A stretch of DNA of 64,000 nt from Chloroflexota bacterium (GTDB taxonomy: Bacteria > Chloroflexota > Anaerolineae > Aggregatilineales > Phototrophicaceae), in contig JAPOVL010000015.1 of the NCBI GenBank assembly GCA_026708115.1, forward strand, positions 45,556 to 109,555. The letters are read 5' to 3'. Of this stretch, positions 35,791 through 45,510 are shown in pieces (positions within the stretch are counted from its first letter, which is position 1; every line of letters begins with the position of its first letter). Both the position numbers and the translations under genes were made by a program. The notes beneath the pieces were generated by a model. The model had not been told where the DNA came from and did no database searches. It saw only the letters and a program-made list of their open reading frames with translations.

Positions 35791-36798
35791 ATGGCAATAC
35801 GAGTTGGAATCAACGGATTCGGGCGCATTGGGCGGCAGGTGCTGAAAGCCATGCTGGAACGTTACCCCAATGACATTGACATTGCAGCCTTTAACGACCT
35901 CGGTGATTTGAACACGATGGCGCACTTATTTCGCTATGATTCGAATTACGGTGTATACGAAGGGACTGTTGAGGTGGCCGACGACGCGCTCATCGTGGAT
36001 GGCAACCGCATCACCGCCCTTTCCGAACGAGATCCGGCTCAACTGCCCTGGGGCGATCTGGGCGTTGACATCGTAATTGAGAGTACCGGCATTTTCACCG
36101 ACAGAGCCAGCGCTTCGAAGCACCTTCAAGCCGGCGCAAAAAAGGTCATCATATCCGCGCCGGCCAAGGGAGAAGACATCACGATCGTCCTTGGCGTCAA
36201 CCAGGATCAATACGATCCCGCCGCGCACAGCGTCTTGTCCAATGCCTCCTGTACTACCAATTGTCTTGCGCCCGCCGCCAAAGTAGTTAATGATGTCTTT
36301 GGCATCAAGCAGGGATTCATGACCACCATTCATAGTTATACCAATGATCAGCAGATCCTCGATTTGCCGCATGGCGACCTGCGTCGCGCCCGGGCGGCCG
36401 CTGTCAACATAATTCCTACCAGTACCGGCGCCGCGCAAGCAGTGGCCCTGGTCATACCCGAATTGAAAGGCAAATTCGACGGTATGGCAGTCCGCGTGCC
36501 TACGCCTACCGGATCTTTGGTCGATTTCGTCGCGACAGTTGAAAATACGCCAAGCAAGGGAGCATTGATCGACGCCTTTGAAGAGGCGGCGGCCGGACCC
36601 ATGAACGGTTATCTGGATGTCTCGCACGAACCCCTGGTCTCGACCGATTACATCGGCAATCCGCATTCCAGCGTCATAGACGCGCTGTCAACCGATGTCG
36701 CGGACGACCTGGTGAAGGTCATCACCTGGTATGACAACGAATGGGGATATTCCTGCCGAACGGCCGATCTGGCTAAATTTGTCGGCGATCGTCTGTAG
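35791..36798 (+). CDS. gap: Glyceraldehyde-3-phosphate dehydrogenase, type I
   Basis: 335 residues. The N-terminal NAD motif is [18 protein letters not shown]; the catalytic Cys is in [16 protein letters not shown] near 152; the catalytic His is in [17 protein letters not shown]; the C-terminus has [15 protein letters not shown]. It oxidises glyceraldehyde 3-phosphate. Asp at the end of the second strand (FNDLGD) suggests NAD use. AAGGGAGAA stands before ATG 35791. It is first of the glycolytic gap-pgk-tpiA set. Confidence 0.97.
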   Translation: MAIRVGINGFGRIGRQVLKAMLERYPNDIDIAAFNDLGDLNTMAHLFRYDSNYGVYEGTVEVADDALIVDGNRITALSERDPAQLPWGDLGVDIVIESTGIFTDRASASKHLQAGAKKVIISAPAKGEDITIVLGVNQDQYDPAAHSVLSNASCTTNCLAPAAKVVNDVFGIKQGFMTTIHSYTNDQQILDLPHGDLRRARAAAVNIIPTSTGAAQAVALVIPELKGKFDGMAVRVPTPTGSLVDFVATVENTPSKGALIDAFEEAAAGPMNGYLDVSHEPLVSTDYIGNPHSSVIDALSTDVADDLVKVITWYDNEWGYSCRTADLAKFVGDRL

Positions 36799-36821
36799 AG
36801 AAGCGCGCGCTAGAAAGTGAG

Positions 36822-36847
36822 GGCGAGGCGAACCACCTCGCCTTTTT
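36822..36847 (+). terminator. Terminator or attenuator between gap and pgk
   Basis: GGCGAGG, a seven-base loop, CCTCGCC, then TTTTT. It lies inside the otherwise continuous gap-pgk-tpiA block, so partial termination is likely, giving more gap than pgk/tpiA message. No other terminator is seen within the block. Confidence 0.75.
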
Positions 36848-36868
36848 GCATCTTGCGGGAGCATGTCA

Positions 36869-38056
36869 ATGAATAAGATGACGGTTCGAGACTTATCATT
36901 TGCCGGAAGACGGGTCTTGCTACGGGTCGATTTCAACGTGCCGCTGGACGGGCCAAATGTCGCGGATGATACCCGTATTCGGGCGGCAGTCCCAACGATC
37001 CAATTCATCCTCGAGCAGAAGCCGCGCTCACTGATCTTGATGTCGCATTTGGGCCGCCCAAAGGGCAGGCGAACACCGGAACTTTCTTTGGCGCCTGTGG
37101 CGCCGGTACTGGCAAAGTATCTAGATCTGGACGTTGCCTTTGCCGATGATTGCGTCGGTATAGGCGTGGAGGCCATGATAGACGCCTTACCGCGCTCCGG
37201 CGTCATTCTCTTGGAAAATACCCGCTTTCACTCGGGCGAAACCAAGAACGATCGGGACTTTGCCCGACAATTGGCAAGGCATGGCGAGATTTTTGTCAAC
37301 GATGCGTTTGGAACCGCGCATCGCGCGCACGCCTCGAACGTTGGGCTGTCCGAAACCATGACAGCCGTTGCGGGCTTGCTGCTGGAAAAAGAGATCGATT
37401 ATCTATCCACAACGATTGAACATCCACAATGTCCCTTTATGGCGATTCTCGGTGGAGCCAAAGTTTCCGGGAAGATCGACGTTATCGAAGCCCTCTTGGA
37501 CAAAGTGGAGGCGCTCTTGGTTGGCGGCGGGATGGCAAATACATTTTTCGCCGCGCAAGGGCGGGACATGGCCGATTCGCTGGTCGAATTCGAGGCCCTT
37601 GACATCGCCCGGGGCTTGCTGGCCAAAGCCGGCAACAAGTTGCTGCTGCCGATTGATCAACGCATCGCCGACGCCTTCGACAACCGAGCGACACACCGTA
37701 TACTAGACGCCGCCGCAGACCTGCCTTCGGGCTGGCAATCGCTCGACATCGGACCTGCCACCATCGGCCTCTACGCGCGCGAACTGAGCGGCGCAAAAAC
37801 AATCGTTTGGAATGGACCCATGGGCGTCTTTGAAATGCCTGCCTTTGCCGCCGGTACTTTCGGTATTGCGGAGATCCTGGCAAACCAGACTGCAAATGGC
37901 GCGACCACAATCGTGGGCGGTGGCGATTCCGCGGCCGCCGTGGAACAAACCGGTCTTGCCGATCAGATTTCACACATATCTACCGGCGGCGGCGCCAGCC
38001 TGGAGTTGCTTGAAGGCAAAACCTTGCCCGGGCTTGCCGCACTGGCGGATCGCTGA
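36869..38056 (+). CDS. pgk: Phosphoglycerate kinase
   Basis: 395 residues, standard length. It transfers the acyl phosphate of 1,3-bisphosphoglycerate to ADP. Motifs: [14 protein letters not shown] (substrate arm), [57 protein letters not shown] and the nucleotide-side [17 protein letters not shown] and [17 protein letters not shown] 36869 is preferred over ATG 36863 because CGGGAG at 36856-36861 then has a seven-base spacer. It is the second gene of the block. Confidence 0.96.
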   Translation: MNKMTVRDLSFAGRRVLLRVDFNVPLDGPNVADDTRIRAAVPTIQFILEQKPRSLILMSHLGRPKGRRTPELSLAPVAPVLAKYLDLDVAFADDCVGIGVEAMIDALPRSGVILLENTRFHSGETKNDRDFARQLARHGEIFVNDAFGTAHRAHASNVGLSETMTAVAGLLLEKEIDYLSTTIEHPQCPFMAILGGAKVSGKIDVIEALLDKVEALLVGGGMANTFFAAQGRDMADSLVEFEALDIARGLLAKAGNKLLLPIDQRIADAFDNRATHRILDAAADLPSGWQSLDIGPATIGLYARELSGAKTIVWNGPMGVFEMPAFAAGTFGIAEILANQTANGATTIVGGGDSAAAVEQTGLADQISHISTGGGASLELLEGKTLPGLAALADR

Positions 38057-38135
38057 GTATGCCGCCAGAATAGTCGCATGATCGGCTGGCGACAGCATTC
38101 ACATTTGCTACAATCGACGACGAAAGGAATAGACG

Positions 38136-38909
38136 ATGACAAGAACACCGATCGTTGCCGGCAATTGGAAGATGAACAAAACACCCCCCGAATCGCTGCA
38201 ATTTGTCAGGGATTTGCTACCGAAGATCGAGACATTCGGTACCGTAGAAAAGGTAGTAGCCCCGACTTACCTTTCCTTGACGGCAGTTGCCAGCGCGCTT
38301 CAAGGCAGTCCCGTAAAACTGGCCGCGCAGAATGGGCATTGGGAAGCAAGCGGGGCCTACACGTCAGAGGTGTCGGTCGCAATGCTCCGCGATTATGTGA
38401 GCTACGTCATCGTCGGCCACTCCGAAACTCGCGCCTATCTCAACGAAACGGATGAGTCTGTCAACCGGAAAGCCAAAGCGGTTTTAGCCAAGGGCTTGGG
38501 AGTGATCATCGCCGTCGGCGAAAGCCTGGAACAGAACGACGCCGGGCAGACCGAGTCCTTCGTCAGCGGACAAGTTCGAGCGGCATTGGATGGTGTGCCC
38601 GCGGGGGACATGGCAAGGGTAGTCATCGCCTACGAACCGATCTGGGCGATAGGGACCGGCAGAAGTGCCAGCGGCGAACTCGCCAATACCATAATCGCGT
38701 CCGCCGTGCGCGACACCATCAGCGACATGTACGGGCAGACCGTAGCGGAAGCGGCGCGGATCCAATACGGCGGCAGCGTCAAACCGTCGAATATGGCTGA
38801 ATTCATGTCGCAACCCGATATCGATGGCGCCTTGGTTGGCGGCGCTTCGCTTGATGTGAACGACTTCGCCTCACTCATTGAAATTGCTTCCAGGGTGAAA
38901 GGATCGTAA
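38136..38909 (+). CDS. tpiA: Triosephosphate isomerase
   Basis: 257 residues. The N-terminal substrate Asn and Lys are in VAGNWKMNKT, the electrophile His in VIVGHSETRAYL and the catalytic Glu in VIAYEPIWAIGTGRSA, with phosphate-binding loops IQYGGSVKP and ALVGGASLD. GAAAGGAAT lies before ATG 38136. It is the last glycolytic gene of the block. Confidence 0.97.
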   Translation: MTRTPIVAGNWKMNKTPPESLQFVRDLLPKIETFGTVEKVVAPTYLSLTAVASALQGSPVKLAAQNGHWEASGAYTSEVSVAMLRDYVSYVIVGHSETRAYLNETDESVNRKAKAVLAKGLGVIIAVGESLEQNDAGQTESFVSGQVRAALDGVPAGDMARVVIAYEPIWAIGTGRSASGELANTIIASAVRDTISDMYGQTVAEAARIQYGGSVKPSNMAEFMSQPDIDGALVGGASLDVNDFASLIEIASRVKGS

Positions 38910-38988
38910 TCTGGGCGCGCTTGATCTAGTAGCGCTCACCGCTCTTCTCCTCCTGCTGTTCGTCATTTTTCGTCGCAGCGAACAGTGG

Positions 38989-40530
38989 ATGCATCAGCAT
39001 ATCTTCAAAGTCGGCTGGCTGCTGACCCACAATCGTAATACCACAGTCGTCTTCTATTACACCGCTTTCTTGCCCGGCGTAGTGCTGCACGAACTGTGCC
39101 GATGGCTGACGGCCGGCATTTTGAATGTGCGGGCGACTCGCTCGGCGCAATTGCCGGAGCATGACGAGATCGGCGAACTCCAACTGAGCCTGGTTCAGAT
39201 TTCGCCAAATGCCCGGGCGCACAAGCAAATGATAATCGAAGGGACGCCCGTGATCGTCGCCTTCGCTTCGCTTTGGCTGATCGCGACCGATGTTCTGGAT
39301 TTGGAGTCTTCGCTGCGCATCGCGACGGGCGGCAGTGTTGCTGACATAGGCCGGGCGATCGGAAGCTTGGTCAGGCAGCCCGACTTCTGGTTATGGTTTT
39401 ATCTGATGTTCACAATCGCCAACACCATGCTCCCGCCAATTTCGAAAGAATTGCGGAACCGTCGCCGCATGATATCCGCCCTGATCTTGACTGGCGCCTT
39501 CGCCATCGGCTTGGGGAGCAACATCGAAGGCATGGCAATCCTCGGTTCTAATGTACGCAGACTGTTGAGCAGTCTGTCGTTTATCCTGTTTGCCACATCA
39601 ATCATTAATGTTGTCATGGTGCTTGCCCTGGGCTTGCTAGAAGCAATCATTGAAAGAGTCACCGGCCACAGCGCCACATTTGATGACGGCAAAATGATCA
39701 CGCGGACTCGTCAGCAAGCGCTAGCTGAACGTGGAGACCGCGAGCGCAAACGTAGATCGCGGCGAACAAGGCGCGCTGCTTCCAAACCACAAAGACCGAT
39801 TCGGTCAATTTATGCGCTGCCATTGCCGATTCCCGGACCCCCGGGAAAAGAACCCGTGAGCAAACCGGTCGCTGCCGTGCTCAATGTATCGCCTGGGGTG
39901 GGTCCCGATCTGAAGAGCGCCCCCGATCACAAGCCTGCGTCGATAGTTACCGGCGACCTGATTGACAAGAGCCGCAAGTCTAGTTCTCGACCCAAGAAGA
40001 TGCCTGAGACTATCAAGAGATCGGGGAGCGACTCGGCGCGGGGAGGTATTCCTGCGTCTCGCCAACAGCCAGCAACAGATCCCGCTGCCGCAGGGTCGTC
40101 CTCCCAGACGATTCCCGAAGACTTCGGTCAAGATACAGGCGAGCATGCGCCTTTTAGCCGTCCCTTTGCCGCGTCTCCAGATGATATTGAAGACCCTGCA
40201 GATATCCAAGATATGGGATTGACCGATCTGGGATTCTCGCGCCCCTTCGCGCCCCCGCAGGACTTGCCACCGACACGCGAAACGGAGGACTCGGATTCCG
40301 ATGATGCGCTGCGGTTGTCGGATAAAGAACTTCCAACAAGCGCACCAAATGTGGCTATCGGCCGGCCCAAGCCAAAGACACGACCCGTTCCCAAGCCATC
40401 ACAGCGTTCAGGGCACGGTGACATGGATAGCGAAGACATCGACGGCAATTCGGGCGAACTCCGCTATGAGCCACTAGATGACGTCGACATTTATGACGAC
40501 GGGGAAGAATTCGACGAGGGTTCGTCGTAG
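38989..40530 (+). CDS. Membrane protein with long disordered acidic C-terminal tail
   Basis: 513 residues from ATG 38989. About five hydrophobic segments cover the first ~225 residues, including AFLPGVVLHELCRWLTAGIL, where HELCRW resembles an M50-like H-E-x2-H motif with the second His replaced. Residues ~235-280 are Arg-rich; the rest is Pro/Ser/Asp-rich, ends very acidic and repeats GFSRPFA / FSRPFAAS. In-frame sequence upstream encodes a strong hydrophobic segment starting at a CTG (38911) seven bases after AAAGGA, two bases past the tpiA stop; the true start may be there. Function unknown. The end overlaps the converging wecA-like gene by 40 bases. Confidence 0.7.
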   Translation: MHQHIFKVGWLLTHNRNTTVVFYYTAFLPGVVLHELCRWLTAGILNVRATRSAQLPEHDEIGELQLSLVQISPNARAHKQMIIEGTPVIVAFASLWLIATDVLDLESSLRIATGGSVADIGRAIGSLVRQPDFWLWFYLMFTIANTMLPPISKELRNRRRMISALILTGAFAIGLGSNIEGMAILGSNVRRLLSSLSFILFATSIINVVMVLALGLLEAIIERVTGHSATFDDGKMITRTRQQALAERGDRERKRRSRRTRRAASKPQRPIRSIYALPLPIPGPPGKEPVSKPVAAVLNVSPGVGPDLKSAPDHKPASIVTGDLIDKSRKSSSRPKKMPETIKRSGSDSARGGIPASRQQPATDPAAAGSSSQTIPEDFGQDTGEHAPFSRPFAASPDDIEDPADIQDMGLTDLGFSRPFAPPQDLPPTRETEDSDSDDALRLSDKELPTSAPNVAIGRPKPKTRPVPKPSQRSGHGDMDSEDIDGNSGELRYEPLDDVDIYDDGEEFDEGSS

Positions 40531-41576
40531 TGCACGCGCGGACTCGCAAAGCGCCCTACCGCGACGAATCCAATCGCGATGCAAACCAGCATAGCGGCAA
40601 TCGCAATGAACTTGAAGAGCTGACTTGTCGTGACCAGTGTCAGGAATCCCAGGAAGGCACAGACAGCATAGTACCCGAGCGCGATCTGACGGGGACTGAG
40701 CGTACCTGTATCCAGCAATCTGAAATGCAAATGCCCGCGATCGCCTTGGAAGGGGTTATTCCCGTGCCGAATGCGGTTCAGCACTTGCCATCCCAGATCC
40801 ATCAGCGGCAAGCCCATCACCAAGAGAATGGTCGCCATTTTGGCGCCGCCTATTATGCTGAGGCAACCCAAGACATAACCAAGGAACCAAGCGCTGCCAC
40901 CAACATAGATGCGCGCCGGATAAAAGTTGTGAACGAGAAAACCGAGTACGGCTCCTGCAAAGGCCAGATGCAGCAAGCTCACGCTAGTCTGCGGCGGCTC
41001 TTGCCGAAACGCGCTATTGAGAAACAAGACAATTGCCGCAATAAAGGCAATGCCACCCGCCAAGCCGTCCGATCCATCTAGCAGGTTTACGGTATTCATC
41101 ATCAAGACAAGCCAGAACATCGTCAGCGCGACAGTCACAACGGGTGACCAGGGATCGGTCTTGATTCCAGTGAGCGGATTGTTGAAAAACTCGATGAAGA
41201 TTTGAAACGCGATGGCGATCACGGCCGTCACAACTTGAAAGAAAAAAATCTGAAGGTAATTCAGGTCAAAAACGTCATCGATGACCCCGAGGATGAAGAT
41301 CACCAATCCGCCAGAAACCAACCCGACCAGCCGATTTATCTCGTTTGGGTCGGTGCGCGGCACCGGGAAAAGTTGCGCTAGCAAGACTGTGAATGTGAAG
41401 CCGACAAAGATCGCCAAGCCTCCCAGCTTTGGCATTGCCACCCGTTCTTGCCGGCGGCCGCCCGGAATGGACGAGACGCTAAAGCGCATGCTCAAATAGC
41501 GCGCCAGCGGTATTGTCAACAAAGACAAAGAAAGCGCGCAACTGAATACAATGATATAAGCGTATGATTCCAACAT
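40491..41576 (-). CDS. WecA/MraY-family polyprenyl-phosphate sugar-1-phosphate transferase
   Basis: 361 residues with about ten to eleven membrane segments. The family's Mg-binding Asp motifs are present: FILGVIDDVFDLNY (D-D), MNTVNLLDGSDGLAGG (N-x-x-N-L-x-D-G-x-D-G-L) and the C-terminal loop NPFQGDRGHLHFRLLDTG with its conserved His residues. It would transfer a sugar-1-phosphate, most likely GlcNAc-1-P, from UDP onto undecaprenyl phosphate to start surface-glycan synthesis. The NPFxxDRxHLHHxLxxxG pattern fits WecA/TagO rather than MraY. ATG 41576 overlaps the upp stop by one base, so it is coupled to upp. Confidence 0.9.
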   Translation of the reverse strand: MLESYAYIIVFSCALSLSLLTIPLARYLSMRFSVSSIPGGRRQERVAMPKLGGLAIFVGFTFTVLLAQLFPVPRTDPNEINRLVGLVSGGLVIFILGVIDDVFDLNYLQIFFFQVVTAVIAIAFQIFIEFFNNPLTGIKTDPWSPVVTVALTMFWLVLMMNTVNLLDGSDGLAGGIAFIAAIVLFLNSAFRQEPPQTSVSLLHLAFAGAVLGFLVHNFYPARIYVGGSAWFLGYVLGCLSIIGGAKMATILLVMGLPLMDLGWQVLNRIRHGNNPFQGDRGHLHFRLLDTGTLSPRQIALGYYAVCAFLGFLTLVTTSQLFKFIAIAAMLVCIAIGFVAVGRFASPRVHYDEPSSNSSPSS

Positions 41577-42202
41577 CAGGTGCCAAACATGCGATCGCCG
41601 GCATCACCCAAGCCCGGCACGATGAATCCGATATCGTTTAGCCTTTCGTCAAGCTCGGCAACATGAATCGGTACGTCGGGATGGGCAGCCGACAGAGCAG
41701 CGACGCCTTCCGGCGCTGCCAATATGCCAACATATTTGACGCGCTTCGCCCCCCATCGCTTGAGGATATCGATCGTAGCTACCGAGGAGCCGCCAGTCGC
41801 CAACATGGGATCAAGCACCAGACAAAGTTGCACTGTAGGCGCATCCGGCAGCTTGTTGTAATACTGCACCGGACGCAGTGTCGCTTCGTCGCGGTAGAGA
41901 CCGATGTGCCAAACTTGGACTGAAGGCAAGAGTTCCTGAATGCCGTCGACCAGTCCCAGTCCCGCGCGCAAGATCGGTACCAACCCGATAATTTCGTCAG
42001 CCTCCGAACCGGTCGCTTCACCCATCGGCGTATTGACAACTTTGGGTCTAAGATGCAAGTCTTGCGTCGCTTCGTAGCACATGAGTAGCGCCAGCTCCCG
42101 CACCAATTCACGGAATCGGCGGTGGTCGGTATCGATATCACGCAGCCGGGTCAGTTTGTGCTTGACCAAAGGATGGGACGAAACCTGCAACTGATCTGAC
42201 AT
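41576..42202 (-). CDS. upp: Uracil phosphoribosyltransferase
   Basis: 208 residues, the same length as the E. coli enzyme. It makes UMP from uracil and PRPP. Motifs: [15 protein letters not shown] at the N-terminus, [30 protein letters not shown] [17 protein letters not shown], the PRPP loop [18 protein letters not shown] and the uracil-binding end [23 protein letters not shown] 42202 has GGGGAGC upstream; an earlier frame start at 42241 is not supported. Confidence 0.95.
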   Translation of the reverse strand: MSDQLQVSSHPLVKHKLTRLRDIDTDHRRFRELVRELALLMCYEATQDLHLRPKVVNTPMGEATGSEADEIIGLVPILRAGLGLVDGIQELLPSVQVWHIGLYRDEATLRPVQYYNKLPDAPTVQLCLVLDPMLATGGSSVATIDILKRWGAKRVKYVGILAAPEGVAALSAAHPDVPIHVAELDERLNDIGFIVPGLGDAGDRMFGT

Positions 42203-42317
42203 GAGAGCCCGCTCCCCGAACGCCCGAACGATTGAAATCAACTATAGTGTACGGGGGCAGCTGGACATTGTAAAGCAAGCATTGCAAGCCCCACCCCCTT
42301 GGTTATACTCTCTTGTT

Positions 42318-42412
42318 TATGTGTACCGCGTCGCTCATGCGACGAGAAGGCTTACGACTTTGCGTAACCGGTGAAAAATTCTCGGGAATGCCGTGCTCGC
42401 GCAAAATAACAC
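42318..42412 (+). repeat. Family A dispersed repeat, copy A5 (rearranged)
   Basis: The first half is forward and nearly identical to A1: GTACCGCGTCGCTCATGCGA, CGAGAAGGCTTACGACTTTG. The second part (42383-42411, CTCGGGAATGCCGTGCTCGC, GCAAAATAA) is the reverse complement of the repeat's own middle block (TTATTTTGCGCGAGC, GCATTCC). So this copy is a forward left half followed by an inverted middle piece. It lies in the 674-base interval between upp and ruvB, next to a family B element. Confidence 0.7.
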
Positions 42413-42429
42413 ACCCTCTCCTTGCATGA

Positions 42430-42821
42430 CTGAGGAGGGGACATGTTTGAAGTAACACAGAACGATAGCGTCGGGTCAGCTAATAGCTGACTCCCTACAA
42501 AGTTCATTTATCGTGAGAATTGTAAAGCTTGTCCGCTACTGCAGATCATATGCAGAAGTAACGGAATCAGTACTGAAACAATACAAAAAGGGAGTCGATC
42601 CATGCGAAAATCAACAAATTATTACTTATTCCGCAAAGTTTAGCCCCCTTCCCTCCTTGTGGGGGAAGGGGCCGGGGGATGGGGGGTAGAAAGGCGCGTC
42701 AGCACGACCCCAGTACCGGACAAGCCTTGTAGGGGCGACCTATCAGGTCGCCCGAAAATCACCAAAATAATTTCAGTTTTGCGGCGATATCGCGTCTGGT
42801 GAAAAGCTGTCCCCTCCTAAG
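42430..42821 (+). mobile_element. Family B MITE-like element, 392 bp
   Basis: The terminal inverted repeats are CTGAGGAGGGGACATGTTT on the left (42430-42448) and, reverse-complemented, CTTAGGAGGGGACAGCTTT on the right (42803-42821): 16 of 19 match. It is flanked by 10-bp direct repeats CCTTGCATGA (42420-42429) and CCTTGCATAA (42822-42831). Inside are hairpins (GTCAGCTAATAGCTGAC, GGGCGACCTATCAGGTCGCCC), a middle module shared with other copies (~42525-42728) and no coding frame. The termini and duplication length match the IS4-type element at 54572-55755. Confidence 0.8.
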
Positions 42822-42876
42822 CCTTGCATAAGGACGGGACTTTGTACAATAAAGAAAATCGAGGACAAGCAAAGCA

Positions 42877-43908
42877 ATGCCAGGCGACGAGCGTTTCGTT
42901 AGTGGCAGCAAAGGCAAATCCGACCGCGAAAACGTCGCGCTGCGGCCCAAGCGGCTAGCGGATGTGGTGGGTCAAGACCGCGTCCGAGAGAATCTCAGCA
43001 TCATTATCGACGCCGCGGCAGGTCGCGGCGAGTCGATAGACCACTTGCTGTTTTACGGGCCGCCCGGGTTAGGAAAGACCTCGCTAGCCTACGTAGTCTC
43101 AAACGAAGTCGGCGCCAATATTCGGGTTACGGCGGGTCCCGCGATAGAAAGAGCTGGCGACTTGGCTGCCATCCTGACGCACCTGAAAAAGGGCGATATC
43201 CTTTTCATAGACGAAGTGCATCGACTGGGCAAAGCAGTCGAAGAGATCCTCTACCCCGCGATGGAAGACTTTGTACTCGACATCGTCATTGGCAAAGGAC
43301 CTGCCGCCAAGACCTTGCGCCTCAATCTGCCACGCTTCACAGTGATCGGCGCCACCACGCGCCTGGCGCTCCTGGCCGCGCCCCTCCGAGACCGCTTCGG
43401 CGCCAGCTTTCGTCTTGACTTTTATGATCAGCCAGCCATGGAACAGATCATAGAACGAGCCGCCGGGCTGCTTGAGGTTGATATCAATCGCGAAGGCACC
43501 GTCGAGATCGCCAAACGCGCTCGAGGAACGCCGCGCGTCGGACTGCGTCTGTTGCGGCGCGTGCGCGACTTCGCCGAGGCACGGGCGGACGGCAGAATAG
43601 ACGAAGATGTCAGCAAACGAGCTTTGGAGTTGATGGAAATTGACCACTTAGGCTTGGATGACATTGATCGGCGTATCTTGCATACTATCATCGAAAAATT
43701 CAGCGGTGGACCGGTGGGTCTGGAAACGATTGCCGCTGCCATTAGCGAAGACAGCGCGACCATCATGGATGTCTGTGAACCTTATTTGATACAGTTGGGA
43801 TTTGTTGACCGCACGCCCCGTGGTCGCACTTGTACGCCGCGCGCCTACCAGCACCTGGGCATCGAGATACCTGGCGAAGCCGCGCCCGACCAGCAACGCC
43901 TCTTATGA
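42877..43908 (+). CDS. ruvB: Holliday junction branch migration helicase RuvB
   Basis: 343 residues. The AAA+ motor of Ruv[21 protein letters not shown] at the N-terminus, Walker A in [16 protein letters not shown], Walker B in [19 protein letters not shown], sensor 1 in [20 protein letters not shown] and C-terminal winged helix [19 protein letters not shown] ending [19 protein letters not shown] 42877 has GAGGA 11 bases upstream. It overlaps queA by four bases (ATGA). ruvA is not in the window. Confidence 0.96.
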   Translation: MPGDERFVSGSKGKSDRENVALRPKRLADVVGQDRVRENLSIIIDAAAGRGESIDHLLFYGPPGLGKTSLAYVVSNEVGANIRVTAGPAIERAGDLAAILTHLKKGDILFIDEVHRLGKAVEEILYPAMEDFVLDIVIGKGPAAKTLRLNLPRFTVIGATTRLALLAAPLRDRFGASFRLDFYDQPAMEQIIERAAGLLEVDINREGTVEIAKRARGTPRVGLRLLRRVRDFAEARADGRIDEDVSKRALELMEIDHLGLDDIDRRILHTIIEKFSGGPVGLETIAAAISEDSATIMDVCEPYLIQLGFVDRTPRGRTCTPRAYQHLGIEIPGEAAPDQQRLL

Positions 43909-44972
43909 AAGTCAGCGATTTCGACTACGATTTGCCGCCGGAATTTATCGCGCAGAGTCCTGCACGTCCGCGTGACTCCTCAAGATTGCTCCACCTTAAT
44001 AGAGCCACAGGCCGCATTGATCACTACCGCTTCAACGATATTGTCCGTCTCGTGAAGCCAAACGATGTGCTGGTGATGAACAACACGCGGGTTATACCGG
44101 CTCGTCTGGCGGCGCGCAAAGCCGCGACCGGCGGGGTAGTCGAAATCCTGCTGCTTCGCCGCTTGACCGAAACCCGCTGGAATGCCCTGATCCGCGGCCG
44201 GAACATTCGTGAAGGCTTGTGCCTGGAGTTGGACAAAGGCGCCATATTCTGCAAGTGTATACAGGGTCTGCGACGAGGCCAGCATGTCATCGAGTTTGAC
44301 CGTTCTATCGACGAGCGTTTGCAAGACTTGGGGGAGATTCCCTTGCCGCCCTACATCCGGGGAGCGCTTGACGAATCCGGAAAATATCAGACAGTTTACA
44401 GCGCCGTCGATGGCTCTGCCGCCGCGCCTACAGCCGGCTTGCATTTTACATCCGAGCTGATGGCGAATCTGCAGAGTTTCGGGGTCAAGTTAGCTTATTG
44501 CACCTTGCACATCGGTCTTGATACTTTTCAGCCAGTTACTGTCGACGACGTCTCGGATCATGTCATCCACAGTGAATTTGCCAGCTTGGACGCCGAAGCC
44601 GCCGGCATAATCAACGGCGCCATCGAGTCCGGACACCGCGTCATCGCGGTCGGAACTACTTCCGCTCGAACGCTGGAGAGCGCGGCACGATTGCGGAATC
44701 GGGACGACAACATCGGTCAAGACCATAATCCACTCGATTCCGGGAAAAATCTGGTCGCTCCCATGAGCGGTAATACCGATCTGTTCATAGTTCCGGGTTT
44801 CAACTGGCGCATCGTTGATGCCATGATCACAAATTTTCATTTGCCGCGTTCAACTTTGCTGATGATGCTCAGCGCCTTTGCCGGTCGCGAGGCCATTTTG
44901 GACGCCTATGAGATCGCAAAAGAAGAAGCATACCGCTTTTATTCCTTCGGCGATGCCATGTTTGTCACCTGA
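43905..44972 (+). CDS. queA: S-adenosylmethionine:tRNA ribosyltransferase-isomerase
   Basis: 355 residues. It makes epoxyqueuosine on tRNA by transferring the ribosyl part of SAM to preQ1. Motifs: [80 protein letters not shown] and [23 protein letters not shown] 43905 lies in the ruvB stop (ATGA). The other queuosine genes are not seen in the window. A hairpin with a weak T-run follows at 45064-45090. Confidence 0.95.
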   Translation: MKVSDFDYDLPPEFIAQSPARPRDSSRLLHLNRATGRIDHYRFNDIVRLVKPNDVLVMNNTRVIPARLAARKAATGGVVEILLLRRLTETRWNALIRGRNIREGLCLELDKGAIFCKCIQGLRRGQHVIEFDRSIDERLQDLGEIPLPPYIRGALDESGKYQTVYSAVDGSAAAPTAGLHFTSELMANLQSFGVKLAYCTLHIGLDTFQPVTVDDVSDHVIHSEFASLDAEAAGIINGAIESGHRVIAVGTTSARTLESAARLRNRDDNIGQDHNPLDSGKNLVAPMSGNTDLFIVPGFNWRIVDAMITNFHLPRSTLLMMLSAFAGREAILDAYEIAKEEAYRFYSFGDAMFVT

Positions 44973-45063
44973 CTCCAGCTTCGCCTGTGCTACAGCGCCT
45001 GTGGCATTTCCCGCGAAAATGCGCCTTGACCGGCCAGGCTGCCAAGGTATATACTTCCCTTCG

Positions 45064-45090
45064 CCCTGCAACCCAGTGCAGGGTATTTTA
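45064..45090 (+). terminator. Hairpin between queA and rplU (weak terminator or L21 leader)
   Basis: CCCTGCA, loop ACCCAG, TGCAGGG, then TATTTTA. The T-run is imperfect. It stands 84 bases before the rplU start, so it may end the ruvB-queA message or belong to a leader that regulates L21/L27. Confidence 0.45.
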
Positions 45091-45173
45091 CTGTTTGACC
45101 AATTTTCCCCGTTTGTGGAGCCGAATAGGGCCTCCTCCGCGGAGAACAGAAGCGAAGGTTGGAGAATCTCATC

Positions 45174-45485
45174 ATGTACGCAATCATCCGCAGTGGCGGC
45201 AAACAATATCGCGCGGAAGTCGGCGCGACAATAGATGTAGACCGACTGCCGAACGACGTTGGCGACTCGATAGAAATCGCTGACGTATTGCTGGTTGCCA
45301 ATGGCGACGACACAGTCATTGGTCAACCACGGGTCGAGGGCGCTTCGGTATCGGCAACTGTTGTGGACCAGTTCCGCGGCAAAAAGATCATCGTATACAA
45401 ATATCGCCAGCGCACAAATTACCGTCGTAAGCAAGGACACCGTCAATACTATACTCGTCTGCGCATTGACGAAATTTCGATTTGA
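45174..45485 (+). CDS. rplU: 50S ribosomal protein L21
   Basis: 103 residues, full length. [17 protein letters not shown] at the N-terminus, [15 protein letters not shown] in the middle, and the basic C-terminal [20 protein letters not shown] followed by the conserved Tyr-Thr ([10 protein letters not shown]). GGAGA lies ten bases before ATG 45174. It pairs with rpmA, as in most bacteria. Confidence 0.96.
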   Translation: MYAIIRSGGKQYRAEVGATIDVDRLPNDVGDSIEIADVLLVANGDDTVIGQPRVEGASVSATVVDQFRGKKIIVYKYRQRTNYRRKQGHRQYYTRLRIDEISI

Positions 45486-45510
45486 CCGGTTGAGCAGGAG
45501 ACCTTTCACA

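Noticed and set aside
42420..42831. CRISPR-like array in the repeat-rich gap
   Set aside because: The repeats here are terminal inverted repeats and hairpins, not evenly spaced direct repeats with unique spacers; no cas gene is present.
45295..45510. Upstream extension of the rpmA frame into rplU
   Set aside because: L27 begins with the standard MAHKKGGG at 45511 with its own GGAG site; the extension overlaps rplU in another frame.
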